Part shown: positions 12,415 through 23,347 of the stretch, one piece after another
Layout: every line of letters begins with the position of its first letter
Numbering within the stretch: the stretch's first letter is position 1
Source: Daphnia pulex
Taxonomy: Eukaryota; Arthropoda; Branchiopoda; Diplostraca; Daphniidae
Reading direction: 5' to 3'
Assembly (NCBI RefSeq): GCF_021134715.1
Contig: NC_060025.1
Location: forward strand, 5,208,001-5,272,000
DNA: 64,000 nucleotides
Translations under genes and position numbers: made by a program
Notes under the pieces: model-generated
The model's database searches: none
Seen by the model: only the letters and a program-made list of their open reading frames with translations
Told to the model about the DNA's origin: nothing

Positions 12415-13345
12415 GCATTTTTTTTTCGATGAGGAGAAAAGATGCCTAAAACGGAAAAAGCCTGTGCCTACTGCATCTCAGTTAGCCACCCTAACTCCGG
12501 TTTTGGATACCTTCGGCATCATTCGAGTAGGGGGCAAACTGCAACATTCGTCACTTCCTGAAGACGTAAAACACCCGATTGTTTTATCATCAGACAGTCA
12601 ACTGGCTATAATGGTAATCAGCGACATTCATAAACTTGACCTTCATTACCTTCATACCGAACCAACTCTACACTATATACGCGCCCAATACAATGTTCTT
12701 CACCCGAGAGCTACCATCAACAAAGTCATCTGCCATAGTTTTTCGTGCAAACTCAAAACAAGCCAACCAGATCCTTCTCTGATTGGCGCCTTCACCTCCA
12801 GGGAGTCGTCTGAAGTCTCACCTTCCGCCTTTCACCAATGTCGGAATTGATTTTTTGGCCCTTTATCATTCGTCATGTTCCGGAGAACTGTCATGCGTTA
12901 TGGTGTTATGTCTAACTGCTTGGAATACCGTGCAGTTCATCTCGAGATCGGAGATTGGCTCGACTTGGAATCATTCGTCAACGTATTTTCTCACAGATCG
13001 CCGTTGTTTTTCCAAGTTGTGCTACAGATAATGGCACTAATTTGGTAGCAGGAGAACAAGAAATCAACATAGCACTATCATGATGGAAACCGCAAGAACT
13101 GGTTCGAAAAATTACAAATTGAAAAAACCAGTTGACTGGCATTTTAGCCCCCCCCCCCCCCGCAGCAGCTCCACGTTTGGGAGGCTCCTGGGAGCTTTCA
13201 ATAAAATCTGCGAAAACCGCTCTACGTGGCATCCTTTGGCTAGAGAGCCACAGGCATTGCGCCCGCTTTGTCTGACCCATCCGATCCGACCCCCCACCTC
13301 ACCCCACCTCACCCCCCCCCCGCCCAGCTAAAACCCACAACGGAC
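12415..13345 (+). pseudogene. BEL/Pao retrotransposon integrase remnant
   Basis: The plus strand encodes, in pieces, the N-terminal integrase zinc region (LTPVLDTFGIIRVGGKLQ, then LPEDVKHPIVL near 12490-12600) and the start of the catalytic core (LPPFTNVGIDF near 12815-12850, with the first Asp after the GI). Later fragments match the distal core and post-core in broken frames. At least two frameshifts separate the segments, and C homopolymers (around 13149 and 13313) interrupt the end. These landmarks are characteristic of Pao/BEL pol. No reverse transcriptase or LTR was found, so this is an isolated 3' pol fragment. Confidence 0.78.
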
Positions 13346-13878
13346 AAAGCGAGGCCCAATACCTTAGGCTCTCTAGCACATAAAACCTTCCAACGACTGC
13401 TGCGTTGCCGCGATGGACACAAATGTGAAAAAGCATGTCAAACAGCCCTATCCTATCAGAGTCATCAAACCTATGGTTACTGCGCTCAACTTTGAATCCT
13501 TCCATAAGCCTTAGATGACCAATCAAGCAAAATCTAGCTATTTAGCCTACACGGGGGTCGGTGGCTGTGTCATTTACTAGCTGGTAGGGGCTTTTCTACG
13601 AATTTTTTCTAAGTCCTTTTGTCTGTCGCTCTTTTCCTTTTTCCATAGTATTAAAATTATCTACGTTAAGAACGATGGGTTTGCTTATAAAAATATTTTC
13701 ATTTTGTATTGATTAATCAATTTTTTTTTAAATTAAATAAAACAAAAACAAAAATAGACGGTGCGCGAACAACGTATCTCCCCGTACCCCTATCGTTATA
13801 ATCCAATGCTCTATCCATTTAGCTACCGATTCCGGATGTATCCTTAAAAAAGAACAAAGTGATGTCCCTATGTGGTAA

Positions 13879-14252
13879 CACAGACTAAGAATAGAAAGAC
13901 GACTATCTCCTATACAGCCAATGAGGATCATGCTCGTGGCTCCCGCTGCGGCGCTGCGATCAATTTAGAGGAGACTTTTCGGTGAATTTTCCTTTATCCC
14001 TACTGATTAGAGTCTTCACACACCTTAATTTTAAAAATTGACTTTTTGTGCTAAGTTTTTACTTTTTTACTTTGTTATTTTGTTCGTGATTTCTTGATTA
14101 TGCAATAAAAATGTCAAATAGATTGGTTTATTTATTTGTGCCGTAATAAATTGGTTTTATAGACACCCTTTCTCGCTTAATTTGTGACGAATTATTTATG
14201 AATCGTGAAACGCTGGATTCTTGTGTCATTTGGAATTCAGGAAAATTTAGGC
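13879..14252 (+). repeat. Left terminal inverted repeat of P-type element
   Basis: This matches the reverse complement of 19892-20275. The best-conserved part is the inner 330 bp (from about 13930 to the segment ending AAATTTAGGC at 14252). The outermost 50 bp are more diverged except for the terminal CACAGACTAAG. Confidence 0.88.
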
Positions 14253-14365
14253 TCCAAATAGTCTTATAAGTAGTGGTGGTCTTAGTCTTAGTATGCCGTA
14301 CCATGGCAAAGCAGCTAAAATAGAATAATAGTTTTTACAAATGTGTCGTGATTTAAGGACAAGAG

Positions 14366-17300
14366 ATGCCGGAATATTGTTTCATTCAAGGTTGTCCTAA
14401 TCATTATCGTGGGAAGAAAACCTTGGGTGCTACTACTAATGTAACAGATCCCAAAAAATCACGATTGTTTTATGTACCAAAAGACTACATTTTAAAGAAT
14501 ATCTGGTCTGAGAAAATTCCTATCAATGGCACTGACTTAAAAAAACTTCTAGGTTGTGTGAATTTCACTTTAAAGAAGAAGACATCGTAAAAGAAGATAA
14601 ATTTATCATTGATGGACAAGTGAAATGTATTCCACGACAAAATTGGACATTAAAAAAGGATGCTTATCCACAGATTTTCCCATGTAAGAAATAATAACCA
14701 TTGCTAATTATTATAACTTTTTTGTACATAAACCTTACATATGTTTTGTTGCAACATACAGTCACAGATACAGTGCAGAGAAAACCACCAGCTGAAAGAA
14801 AGCCACTCAACGACACAACCAATACTTACAAGGGACTAACCCCTTCCAGATCAAGAACGAGTAAAGAAAAATTAAGAAATGAAGCTGGCTTCAAACCAAC
14901 CAAGAAAGTGGTAACACACATACAAGAAATGATTCCCAAAGAACCAAATGAAGAAGCAGTTGATGTAGACCCATCTTTTGAAGCTATTACTTGTCGTACT
15001 GTAGAAGAGAATCCCCCACTCATACAGCAGGAAATTGATAGCATTATTCTACCATCATCATCTTGGAGAAGAGGAGATTTTTCTGTCGAAGGTTGTATTA
15101 ATTATTTTGAAATCCAAGAAAAAGAAAAAAGTGTTGCTATACAAAAAATAGCATCTGTTGATTTTAAAAAACGGACATTCTCGCACACTATACTCAATCG
15201 TGACATCACCGAAATTGAGGGGAAAAACGGCGGTACTTTCACGTCAGTGGCAGAAGTAGAAGACATGCTAAGAAAACTACATGAAGCAAGAATCTGCCCA
15301 GGAATAGTAAACAATCCTGAAAAGTATCCCCAACAAAATTCTGGATTGGTTCGTAATGGGAAATTGGTTGATGGAATTTGGAGAGCTTATAAGTAGGTTA
15401 ATTCCTTGTTCATATCAATAACTATAAACTCATAATTTTTTTAATTTCACAGTTGTAGTCTTCTTCTATCTGATACTGACACAACCAACAAATGCACCTG
15501 TTGCAAATTTCTACATAAGGCTTTGCAGATGCAAATGAAAAGGATGAAGACGCTGAAGATGCATACAAAAGTTAATCACAAGTATTTAACCATGAAGCAG
15601 CTGTCCCACAAAGTAGCTGCTAAAGCCGAAAATGAAGCAAGGCGAAAATCTATACTGAAAAAGAAAAAAGAAGAGATAGCAGTAAATTTTAGACTGCAAT
15701 TTTTGGTTATCTTAAAATACATTTTATATTCGTGTATTGTAGGCACTGAAAGCAGAGATAAAAGACATGCGCATGCAGGTTGCAACATTGAAGAACGACG
15801 AAATAAATGTTATATTAGACAAGATTAATGATGAAAAGGTATAAGATTTGTTGAATTCTTCCCATTTTAACTAGTGAAGTCTATTGCTTCTATTTGTCTT
15901 ATGCCTTCGTTTTTACATTTTCTATTAATTTTACGGTAGTAACAAAACAACCAGTAACTACTAACAACCTAAACATGTTACGGTTATTTCCATACAGCCC
16001 AAAACAATCCATGTTCCCCTATCCGACATTCCTTAAATCACCATGAGTTTGTATGTGAACATAGTGCTGTAGTGACCCCATAGTGACGCCTATATGACGA
16101 ATTTTTCTTTTTTTATACTGAAAAAGTATGTAGTATATTCAACAATTCTGTATCCCCTAGCATTCACCTACACATTCCCAACATCTCCCATAAATAAGTA
16201 TCGGAAGTACATCACCTATTTTACAAATTATACTTGCGTACTGATTAATTCAACTATTTTAGAAAGGTAAACTTAACTTTAACGCACTTTTTTGTCATTT
16301 ATAGGAAAAATTGGTTGTGAAAACGATTATCGCTAAATCAAGATGTAAAGATAAGTACAATAAGGATATGCGTTTCGAGATGGAATGGCTCTTGGAATGT
16401 CTTTTGATAAGAGTGAAGAGTCCGGCAACGTACGAACATCTCAGAGTAAATAACATCCTTCCTCTTCCCTCGAAGGACACTTTAAGAAAGATGATAAGTA
16501 GTCTGTCACCGGAATTCGGTTTTAATGACTTCGCACTACAGTGCATAAGAAGAAATTTGAAGAATAAGTCGCTACCTGAACGATATGGATCACTCATGTG
16601 GGACGAGATGTCGATCACACAGGATTTGCATTTTGACAAACATACCTTTAAATTTAAAGGATTTACTTATCTACGTGCCGATCCTTCAGATATTGAGGAA
16701 GAAGATAGCAACATTTCTGCCCTGGACGATTCTTGGAAGGAAGAAGAAGAAAATTCCGTCCCCTTAGAGACCCCAGAGTTAGCCGACCACGCTTTAGTTA
16801 TCATTTTTCGACCCTTCAAAGAAAGATGGATTCAACCGATAGGCGTTTTTGCGTCCAAAAATGCCGCATCTGGCACTCAATTGCATAAGCTAATATTAAA
16901 AGCAATTATTTTATTGGAAGAATGCGATGCACGAGTACTAACAACCGTATGTGATGGATCGCAACCAAATAATACGGCTTGGAAACTATTTGGAATTTTT
17001 GGATGTAACTCCGATACAGCTGCGTTAAATCACAAAATGAAGCATCCAAAGGCTGATGGTGATATTTATTTTTTGCGAGATGTTCCACATCTCTTTAAAT
17101 GTATCCGGAACCACATTTTTAACCACAAGGAAGTCCAGGTATGCGTTTCATGGAAGGTAGTAATTATAAATTTATAACCAAAATATTACTATTTCAGGCT
17201 TCTGTGAAAACAATAAGATACTCTGATCTTTTGAATTTATTTCAAAACGACGTAAAAAGAGGAAGCACCGGATTAAGTGTAGTGCCAAAGTTAAGACCAG

Positions 17301-18907
17301 TGCATCTGTCCCCGAATAGTTTTCAAAAAATGAATGTCAAGCTGGCTGTACAGGTAGTCAATTTTGTTTATTTTTGCATCAATACTTACTAGAATCACGC
17401 TAGAATGATCATGTGTTTATTACTCATTTGCCTATTCCATGTAATTGTAGGTTCTTTCCAAATCAGTAGTTGATGCTCTTCAGCTATACCGGACACATGA
17501 GAACGAGGAATTGTCTGCCCAATTTTCTGGTACAGAACCATTGGAGAATCTTTTTAGACAACTGGATGAATCTTTTGACGTTATGAATGCAAGGTGTCCC
17601 ATTGATGGAATTACACCGAGAAATTGGAATGGATGAGAATGTGGACGACGAGCAGTATATATACAACACCTGATAACAAATTATTAGTTCTTTTCTTCAT
17701 TAATTCTGATTTGCATTATTTCTAGGTACTATCAAATTTATTCAAGTGTCTCGAGGAAACGGAAGAAGCCGCTTTCGGAATATTACCAGACAATTTATTG
17801 GAAGATGAAGTACTGCTGCAAGATACAACAAACGTTGGCCCTCAAGATATGAACATGGCGAAACCCGCTGAAGAAACTGTCATTGATTTAGAATGCTATA
17901 CGTGGAGTTATGCAGTATGCAATGCGGATAGTGATCCTGTATTGAAGTCTACAGAAGGAAATTCTACGGAAGATGTGCCTATTATTTATGAGCCGTTTCT
18001 CTCCAAAGTAACTCTTGACATTCTCAGGGTTACGATACTAAGGACCATTGACGTTGTTGAACTTCTGTTCCAAGACAACTACAAATACGTCCCGACAGGA
18101 AAATTTAATCAGGATTGTATAGAGGTACGGAATATGGACAACATTTTTTTGTTCTTAACAGTCTATTATCAACTGTTGAGACACCTAAATTTTACAAGTT
18201 CTTACGTTCTCAATTTTTTACTTTTTTAGCGTTTCTTTGGCATCATTAGAATGAGTGGGAGATGTGGCGATAAACCAACAGCCACGTCCTTCTTGGAACT
18301 CTTTCGGCTTCTCTCGCTCTACTATCCAACTAAGCAGATTTTGCGTGGTTCAAATTGTGATGATAAAGAAGAGAAGCAAGTTTTGCTAACGTCTTACACT
18401 TCGTGGATGAAACAACAATTCAAATGCAACAAACAAAAACTATCAGAAAACAAAAAGTATTTCGATGACATTTTATTGAAGGGAATTGTTCGCGAAATTC
18501 AACTTAAAAACGATTCTTCCCATGAAGAACCTACCATATTAGATGATTCAGCAAAAGGAAAGAAGCTTGATGTCCTAGACTGTGATGTAATATACTATAT
18601 CTGTGGATATATGGTACACTCGTACAGAAAGAAGGGAAAAAGACAGAATTCGTCATTCTGTCAAGATTGCCTAGTCACTGTCGACATAAGTCCAGAGGAT
18701 TTACCCCCGAATTTCACAGCGTCAAAACCTACCAACATCAAGAAACGGGGAAGATTGATATTCAGTTCATACAATCTGTTTAAATTGATTTGTGTCGTAG
18801 AGGAGTCATTTTTGTCGTTGGCTGAGAAAAACAGAGTGTTTTTAAGAGATGCCTTTGAGTCAGTTTTGGTAGCAGTTGCTGAGAGAAACTTGCCATTGAT
18901 GGAGTAG
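14366..18907 (+). CDS. P-element-type transposase with THAP domain, frameshifted
   Basis: Apparent exons: 14366-14683, 14762-15392, 15453-15681, 15743-15838, 16305-17138, 17198-17353, 17451-about 17630, 17726-18124, 18230-18907 (TAG). Exon 1 is a C2CH THAP zinc finger (CFIQGC near the start, CEFHF later), used by P-type transposases to bind their ends. Exons 3-4 are a Lys/Glu-rich coiled coil. Exon 5 is the RNase-H-fold catalytic region with WDEM and CDGSQPNN, then HLFKCIRNH leading into the GTP-binding insertion. Exon 9 has the C-terminal helical motif FFGIIRMSGRCGD. Defects: a single-base loss in an A run near 14540 throws exon 1 out of frame, and the end of exon 7 runs into TGA at 17634 where a donor would be expected (bases read GG at 17631-17632). 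Probably inactive, but close to intact. Confidence 0.85.
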
Positions 18908-19528
18908 TTGGACATCCTGCGTTGTGCATTCTCCGCAAATGCGAAAATCTCATTTGTGTCCAACTCGGTCTGTGTCGCCTACAGCGTCTTATGGGAAAAC
19001 CAACTTCTCCTCGGTAAAAAAATTGTTTTCTTATCTATGACTCTGATTTTCCCCCCTTTTCTTCCTAACAGTGAATACTTTATTCATTTCTCTATTACCT
19101 AATTTTTATTTCTATCCCCAATTCAATCTGGTTAATTTTTAATTAATTTTTGTTTGTGACTGGTTTTTTTGTTCGTCTCCTGTAGCAGACGTTTCTAGAC
19201 GTTTCTAGACAGAATCGACCACGCTACGAACGAAATTCTTCTGCTACAGGAGACAACAAAAAAACCAGTCACAAACAAAAATTAATTAAAAATTAACCAG
19301 ATTGAATTGGGGATAGAAATAAAAATTAGGTAATAGAGAAATGAATAAAGTATTCACTGTTAGGAAGAAAAGAGGGGAAATCAAAGTTATAGGTAAGAAA
19401 ACAACTGTTTTAACGGGAAGAAGTTGGTTTTTCCATAAGACGCTGTAGGCGACACAGATCAAGTTGGACACAAATGAGATTTTCGAATTTGCGGAGAATG
19501 CGCAACGCAGGATGTCCAACTACTCCAT
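18899..19528. repeat. Large imperfect palindrome, 290-bp arms
   Basis: The left arm 18899-19188 and right arm 19241-19528 are reverse complements with scattered mismatches, separated by a 52-bp spacer. The spacer begins with ACGTTTCTAG repeated. The transposase stop codon (18905-18907) lies just inside the left arm, so a transcript of the transposase would carry this hairpin as the start of its 3' UTR. Open frames seen in each arm are mirror images of one another and are not genes. Confidence 0.92.
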
Positions 19529-19891
19529 TGGGTGTATTAGTCACCAAAAAGAAATGATGACAGCTGCAATTTTCCAATATCCCATTTTACGTTTCAGGTG
19601 TTTTTCAAAAGCGAAATTCATTGAGATCGTCGAACAAAAAAAAACAGAATCACACGCTCAGATGAAAAAAAAAAACTTGCCAAATTTGTTCGGCGTTAAA
19701 ATTATTTCATTTCTACGATACAATGTTGTGATAAAAGTTGATAACATATGCGATATGTAAAACAGTCAAAATAAATAAAGTCAATTTAATGATAAAATTC
19801 GTAACATATTGATTAATTTAATGAATAACATAATATTTCTGGGTGTTGTTACTTGATTCGTACAACATAAATATCATAATTCACACATCGC

Positions 19892-20275
19892 GCCTAAATT
19901 TTCCTGAATTCCAAACGACACAAGAATCCAGCGTTTCACGATTCATTATAAATCGTCACAAAATAAGCGGGAAAGGGTGTCCATAAAACCAATTTATTAC
20001 GGCACAAATAAATAAACCAATCTATTTGACATTTTTATTGCATAATCAAGAAATCACGAACAAAATAACAAAGTAAAAAGTAAAAACTTAGCACAAAAAG
20101 TCAATTTTTAAAATTAAGGTGTGTGAAGACTCTAATCAGTAGGGATAAAGGAAAATTCACCGAAAAGTCTCCTCTAAATCGATCGCAGCGCCGCAGCGGG
20201 AGCCACGAGCATGATCCAAGACGGTTGCTCTCAGCCCTATAGGGACGATCGTGGTCTTTCCCCTCTTAGTCTGTG
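19892..20275 (-). repeat. Right terminal inverted repeat of P-type element
   Basis: Reverse complement of the left repeat 13879-14252. It starts GCCTAAATTTTCC and ends CTTAGTCTGTG at 20275, followed by GTGGTAA. Confidence 0.88.
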
Positions 20276-20318
20276 GTGGTAATAAAGTGGCAAAAATAGT
20301 CGAATGAAGTTTTTAGTT

Positions 20319-20446
20319 TACTCGCTAGATGGATAATTAGATCGCGGAAGTTGGAGGCGGAATAGAGTTTGCTGGAGGAGTGTACTCGCTAGATGGCTAA
20401 TTAGATCGCGGAAGTAGGAGGCGGAATAGAGTTTGCTGGAGGGGTA
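20319..20446 (+). repeat. Two tandem copies of a 64-bp unit
   Basis: The unit starting TACTCGCTAGATGG and ending GCTGGAGG(A/G)GT(G) occurs at 20319-20382 and 20383-20444 with only a few differences. It sits immediately before an ATG at 20446 that opens a short reading frame. Confidence 0.85.
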
Positions 20447-20587
20447 TGGCTTCCAGACCCCGTAAGAAAGTCATCGTCTCTGAGAGAATTCCCCGCCATA
20501 TGGCTGCAGTAACCATAGGTTTGATGACTCTGATCCTATGTGATCTGATTTGTGTTTGCGCGGATACGATGATTTCATGGGATTTAG
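20446..20587 (+). CDS. Possible first exon of an unknown protein
   Basis: ATG at 20446 opens about 47 codons: a basic start (MASRPRKKV) followed by a strongly hydrophobic stretch (MTLILCDLICVCA), ending at a GTAAATTG donor-like site at 20588. No downstream exon could be linked, and repeats follow. It may be a signal-anchor exon of a lost gene or chance. I do not recognise it. Confidence 0.25.
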
Positions 20588-20634
20588 GTAAATTGTGTAT
20601 TTTTCATTTTTTTATTTTTTTATTTTTCATATTT

Positions 20635-21247
20635 TTCAAGATCCGGCAGTGCAGAGGGGAATTTTTCCTTCCTGGGGTGCCGCCCCCAAAACATTTTGAA
20701 ATAAATAGATAATGAAGTGAAATACTTCCAAAAGTCTAGCGGAAATTAACAAAAACTCCCTATTTTCCCTTTTTGCTGGGGAAAGTTCCAAAAAATGGTT
20801 CAGCAACCACACGTAGTTGTCGCACAACGCCTATAATAGTGTCAGACAACATACGGTTGTGTGAAACCGCGGGGCTTCGCCGCGCCATCTCATATCTCAA
20901 TAGTTGAATTTTCCACCCACTAGATGTCATCACGCCAAGGACTGATTGTACAGGGTAGTTTTCACGGCTGACTTGCTTGCTAGTTTTTCCAAAAAATCGT
21001 TTTGATTAAGGGCGCTATCCGCGGCCTCTCTTAGCACTAATTAGCTAGTGGCTATAAAAGTAACATTCCATCTCTTCCTTTTGTTTTCCTCCCCCGTATA
21101 ATTCTCCTTCTTTCCTTTCCCTTTCGTCTCTTTTTACCCCTCTTCAAACATTTTTCCCAAAAACAATAAAGATCTTCCCTTTTCTTTTTCCCTTTTCTGC
21201 TAGGGAAAGTTCCAAAAACGTTCCAATGCTGCACTGCCGGACCCTTG
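20635..21247. repeat. Possible small transposon with short inverted ends
   Basis: TCCGGCAGTGCAG near 20641 and its inverse CTGCACTGCCGGA near 21230 bracket about 600 bp. Both are followed outward by T-rich low-complexity sequence (runs of TATTTTTTCG type at 21250-21335). Another shared motif, GGGAAAGTTCCAAAAA, occurs twice inside, near 20780 and 21204. No target duplication was found, so the class is open. Confidence 0.4.
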
Positions 21248-21947
21248 ATATTTTTTTCGTATTTTTCATATTTTTTCGTATTTTTTCGTATTTTTTCGTA
21301 TTTTTTCATGTTTTTCATGTTTTTTGTATTTTTTCATTAAAAATACAGATTGGGGGTGGGTGTACGAATATTTTTTTCGAGTCGACCACCCTCGATTTGT
21401 TTGGGGTAACTTCCTTTTTTGGTCCATTCTGACTATACCGTAACGAGTCTACTTGTGAGCCTAATTCAGATAGGGCAAGCGTTTGAGAATAAAATCTTGT
21501 GAGGAGTTGGCAAAGCATGTGTTAATACAGGATTAGAGTAAACGAAAAGTGGCAGCAGTTTGAAGGATCCGAAGGTCCTGAGGATAAGGAAGTATAGGTT
21601 AGATTGAAGAATGAGTGACTCCGTAGGAATAGTTTTGAAGGCGCTATCACACGGTAAATGGCACGAACATGTTATCGTCAAGGACGATTTAAAAAAAGGG
21701 ATGATATGTGCCGAAAATGAAGTCAACAAGAGCAATGTTGTCGCGTCTAATCTAATTTAAAGTTTATAGCTATTCGAGGTATACCTTTAACCAGTTAGGA
21801 ACTTTTATTGTCAATATGTGATAATTAATTTGTGTTTTGAACAAGGGCAATAATTTTCGCATTGAATTTTGAAATGGTAATTAAACTTGAGATGAAAACC
21901 GCATCAGTGACTAATGCATTGTCTACAGCATGGATTTCTTGTGATGA

Positions 21948-22509
21948 TCAGTAATATTCTGGGTCATCCAGCTGAACGAAGTTAGCTCTTTGGTGTTGTA
22001 TCTTTGCAAAAAGTTTGTCCAACAGCTTAGTATCGGCATTTGGAAGACGTAGATGATTGCTCGCCGCCTTCTCATAAGGAGGATGTTTGGTATCCTTAAT
22101 CATTGACCTTTTTCTGCCGCAACCTACGGAAAATGTTATATATTATTGTAAAAAAGAATATACTGACAAACTTTGAATTCTTTGAAAATTATTAGTACGT
22201 TGAAGATTAAGGTAGAGAATGTTCACGGTTAGCAAAAAAAAATAAAATAATCTATGCCAGCCTTGCAAGGAAACTGCAACTTTCAGCTAGATTATATCTT
22301 TTCCCCTCGTAACCATATTTTAAGAATACTGCACCTGCAAAAGCATTGCAAAATGGCCTTTTCTCTTTAAACGACCACTGTTCTATCTCTTCCGCCGAAT
22401 CAGAGTCGTTCTGGTTATTCTTTAGAGGCTGGGACGATGATGCGGAAATGTAAAGAGATATGATCATCCAAGCCAACATTAATAGACTGTAAAACAGCGG
22501 TCGCGTCAT
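21948..22509 (-). CDS. CCAP: Crustacean cardioactive peptide (CCAP) precursor
   Basis: Two coding exons on the minus strand: 22335-22509 and 21948-22123, giving about 116 residues. Residues 1-29 form a signal peptide with a long hydrophobic core (LLMLAWMIISLYI). A short acidic spacer ends in KEKR, followed by the mature peptide PFCNAFAGC and the processing signal GRKR: the Gly is the amide donor and the basics are the prohormone convertase site. The two Cys would form the ring disulfide. The intron falls after the first base of the Gly codon within the mature peptide. A C-terminal associated peptide of about 50 residues follows to TGA at 21948. CCAP is a secreted neuropeptide acting on heart rate and ecdysis through a GPCR. 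Most arthropods have Thr at position 7; here it is Ala. The start at 22509 was preferred because it directly precedes the signal peptide. Confidence 0.93.
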
Positions 22510-22921
22510 ACCTGCTGCAGACACATGTTTGTTGTAGAATAAATTATTATTGCTGTCTAATATAAATAAATTAATGAACTAACAAATAAATAGGAACCAA
22601 TTATAGCACATCTTTGTATAATTTTATGCGTTTTTAAACAAAAAAAAATGGTGATCACAATATTATTTCAAAGTTTCGCTATGTCAGCCACGAATCTTGC
22701 CGGACTAACCTGATTCAAATTGAACTACAGTAAGAAGAAATTGTGTATCGTCAGAAATCTGAATTCGTTCACTATCGAAAGCAGAATGTCCATCCAAATC
22801 ACTTGAAGTGTGCTGAACTCGTATGGGTAGGAGCAATGGACTACCTTTCGTTTCGTGACTGGCGTTAATCTTGCTTCGTGAATCGGCAGTCTATAGACGT
22901 CCTAGATAGGGATTACGTCTG

Positions 22922-22929
22922 CTTTTATA
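22922..22929 (-). promoter_or_regulatory. TATA box upstream of CCAP
   Basis: TATAAAAG on the minus strand, about 410 bp upstream of the CCAP start codon. This would place transcription start near 22895. The leader would be long or contain an intron: an acceptor-like CTGCAGCAG lies directly before the start codon. Confidence 0.45.
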
Positions 22930-23347
22930 CGCGTTTGATGTAGCTCCGCCTTCTCGCCTCCTCCTTTCAGTCCAACCAAACAAAGTTTTCTTCTCAATTG
23001 TATCACAATGACATTGTTCCATTACTGACTGACATCCTTAGCGTTGTTGATGTCAACGCGTGAGGAAGACTATTGGAGAGAGAACTTTTCGCAGACATTT
23101 TTTCAGCTGGGAAAATGACTCACACAGTGCTCCGCGTGTTGTCATACGGCTTATCCAGTATCTATCAAGGTTTATGTAAATAATTATTTGCTAAAATCTT
23201 CAATTAGTCGTAATTCAGTAATTATATCTTTATGACTCGAACTACAAAGAACAATTTAATTATGTAATAAGGAAAGTGGTTTTTATTTAATGTATATCAA
23301 ATAAGTAGGGTAATGTGCGAATAAATAAAACCAAAGTGAATAGCCAA

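Larger units (their letters stand above)
13879..20275 (+). mobile_element. P-superfamily DNA transposon, about 6.4 kb
   Basis: Both ends carry CACAGACTAAG / CTTAGTCTGTG in inverted orientation. The inverted similarity continues inward for about 375 bp on each side. The flanks show an apparent target duplication, GTGGTAA, at 13872-13878 and 20276-20282. Inside is a THAP-domain transposase split over nine apparent exons on the plus strand, followed by a large palindrome (18899-19528). A small non-autonomous relative with the same ends and another 7-bp flanking duplication sits at 54911-55286. The copy is recent enough to retain clear duplications and a mostly open transposase, but it carries at least one frameshift. 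Confidence 0.88.

Noticed and set aside
13755..13840. tRNA-like sequence on the minus strand (box-A-like TAGCTAAATGG, box-B-like GTTCGCGC)
   Set aside because: The anticodon stem and acceptor stem do not pair, so it is at best a degenerate tRNA or tRNA-derived SINE head. I do not call a gene.
18908..19519. Two similar open frames on opposite strands starting MDILRCAFSAN
   Set aside because: They are the two arms of the palindrome read in mirror image and lie after the transposase stop.
21052..21318. Lys/Glu-rich open frame on the minus strand
   Set aside because: It arises from TATTTTTTCG low-complexity sequence read in reverse.
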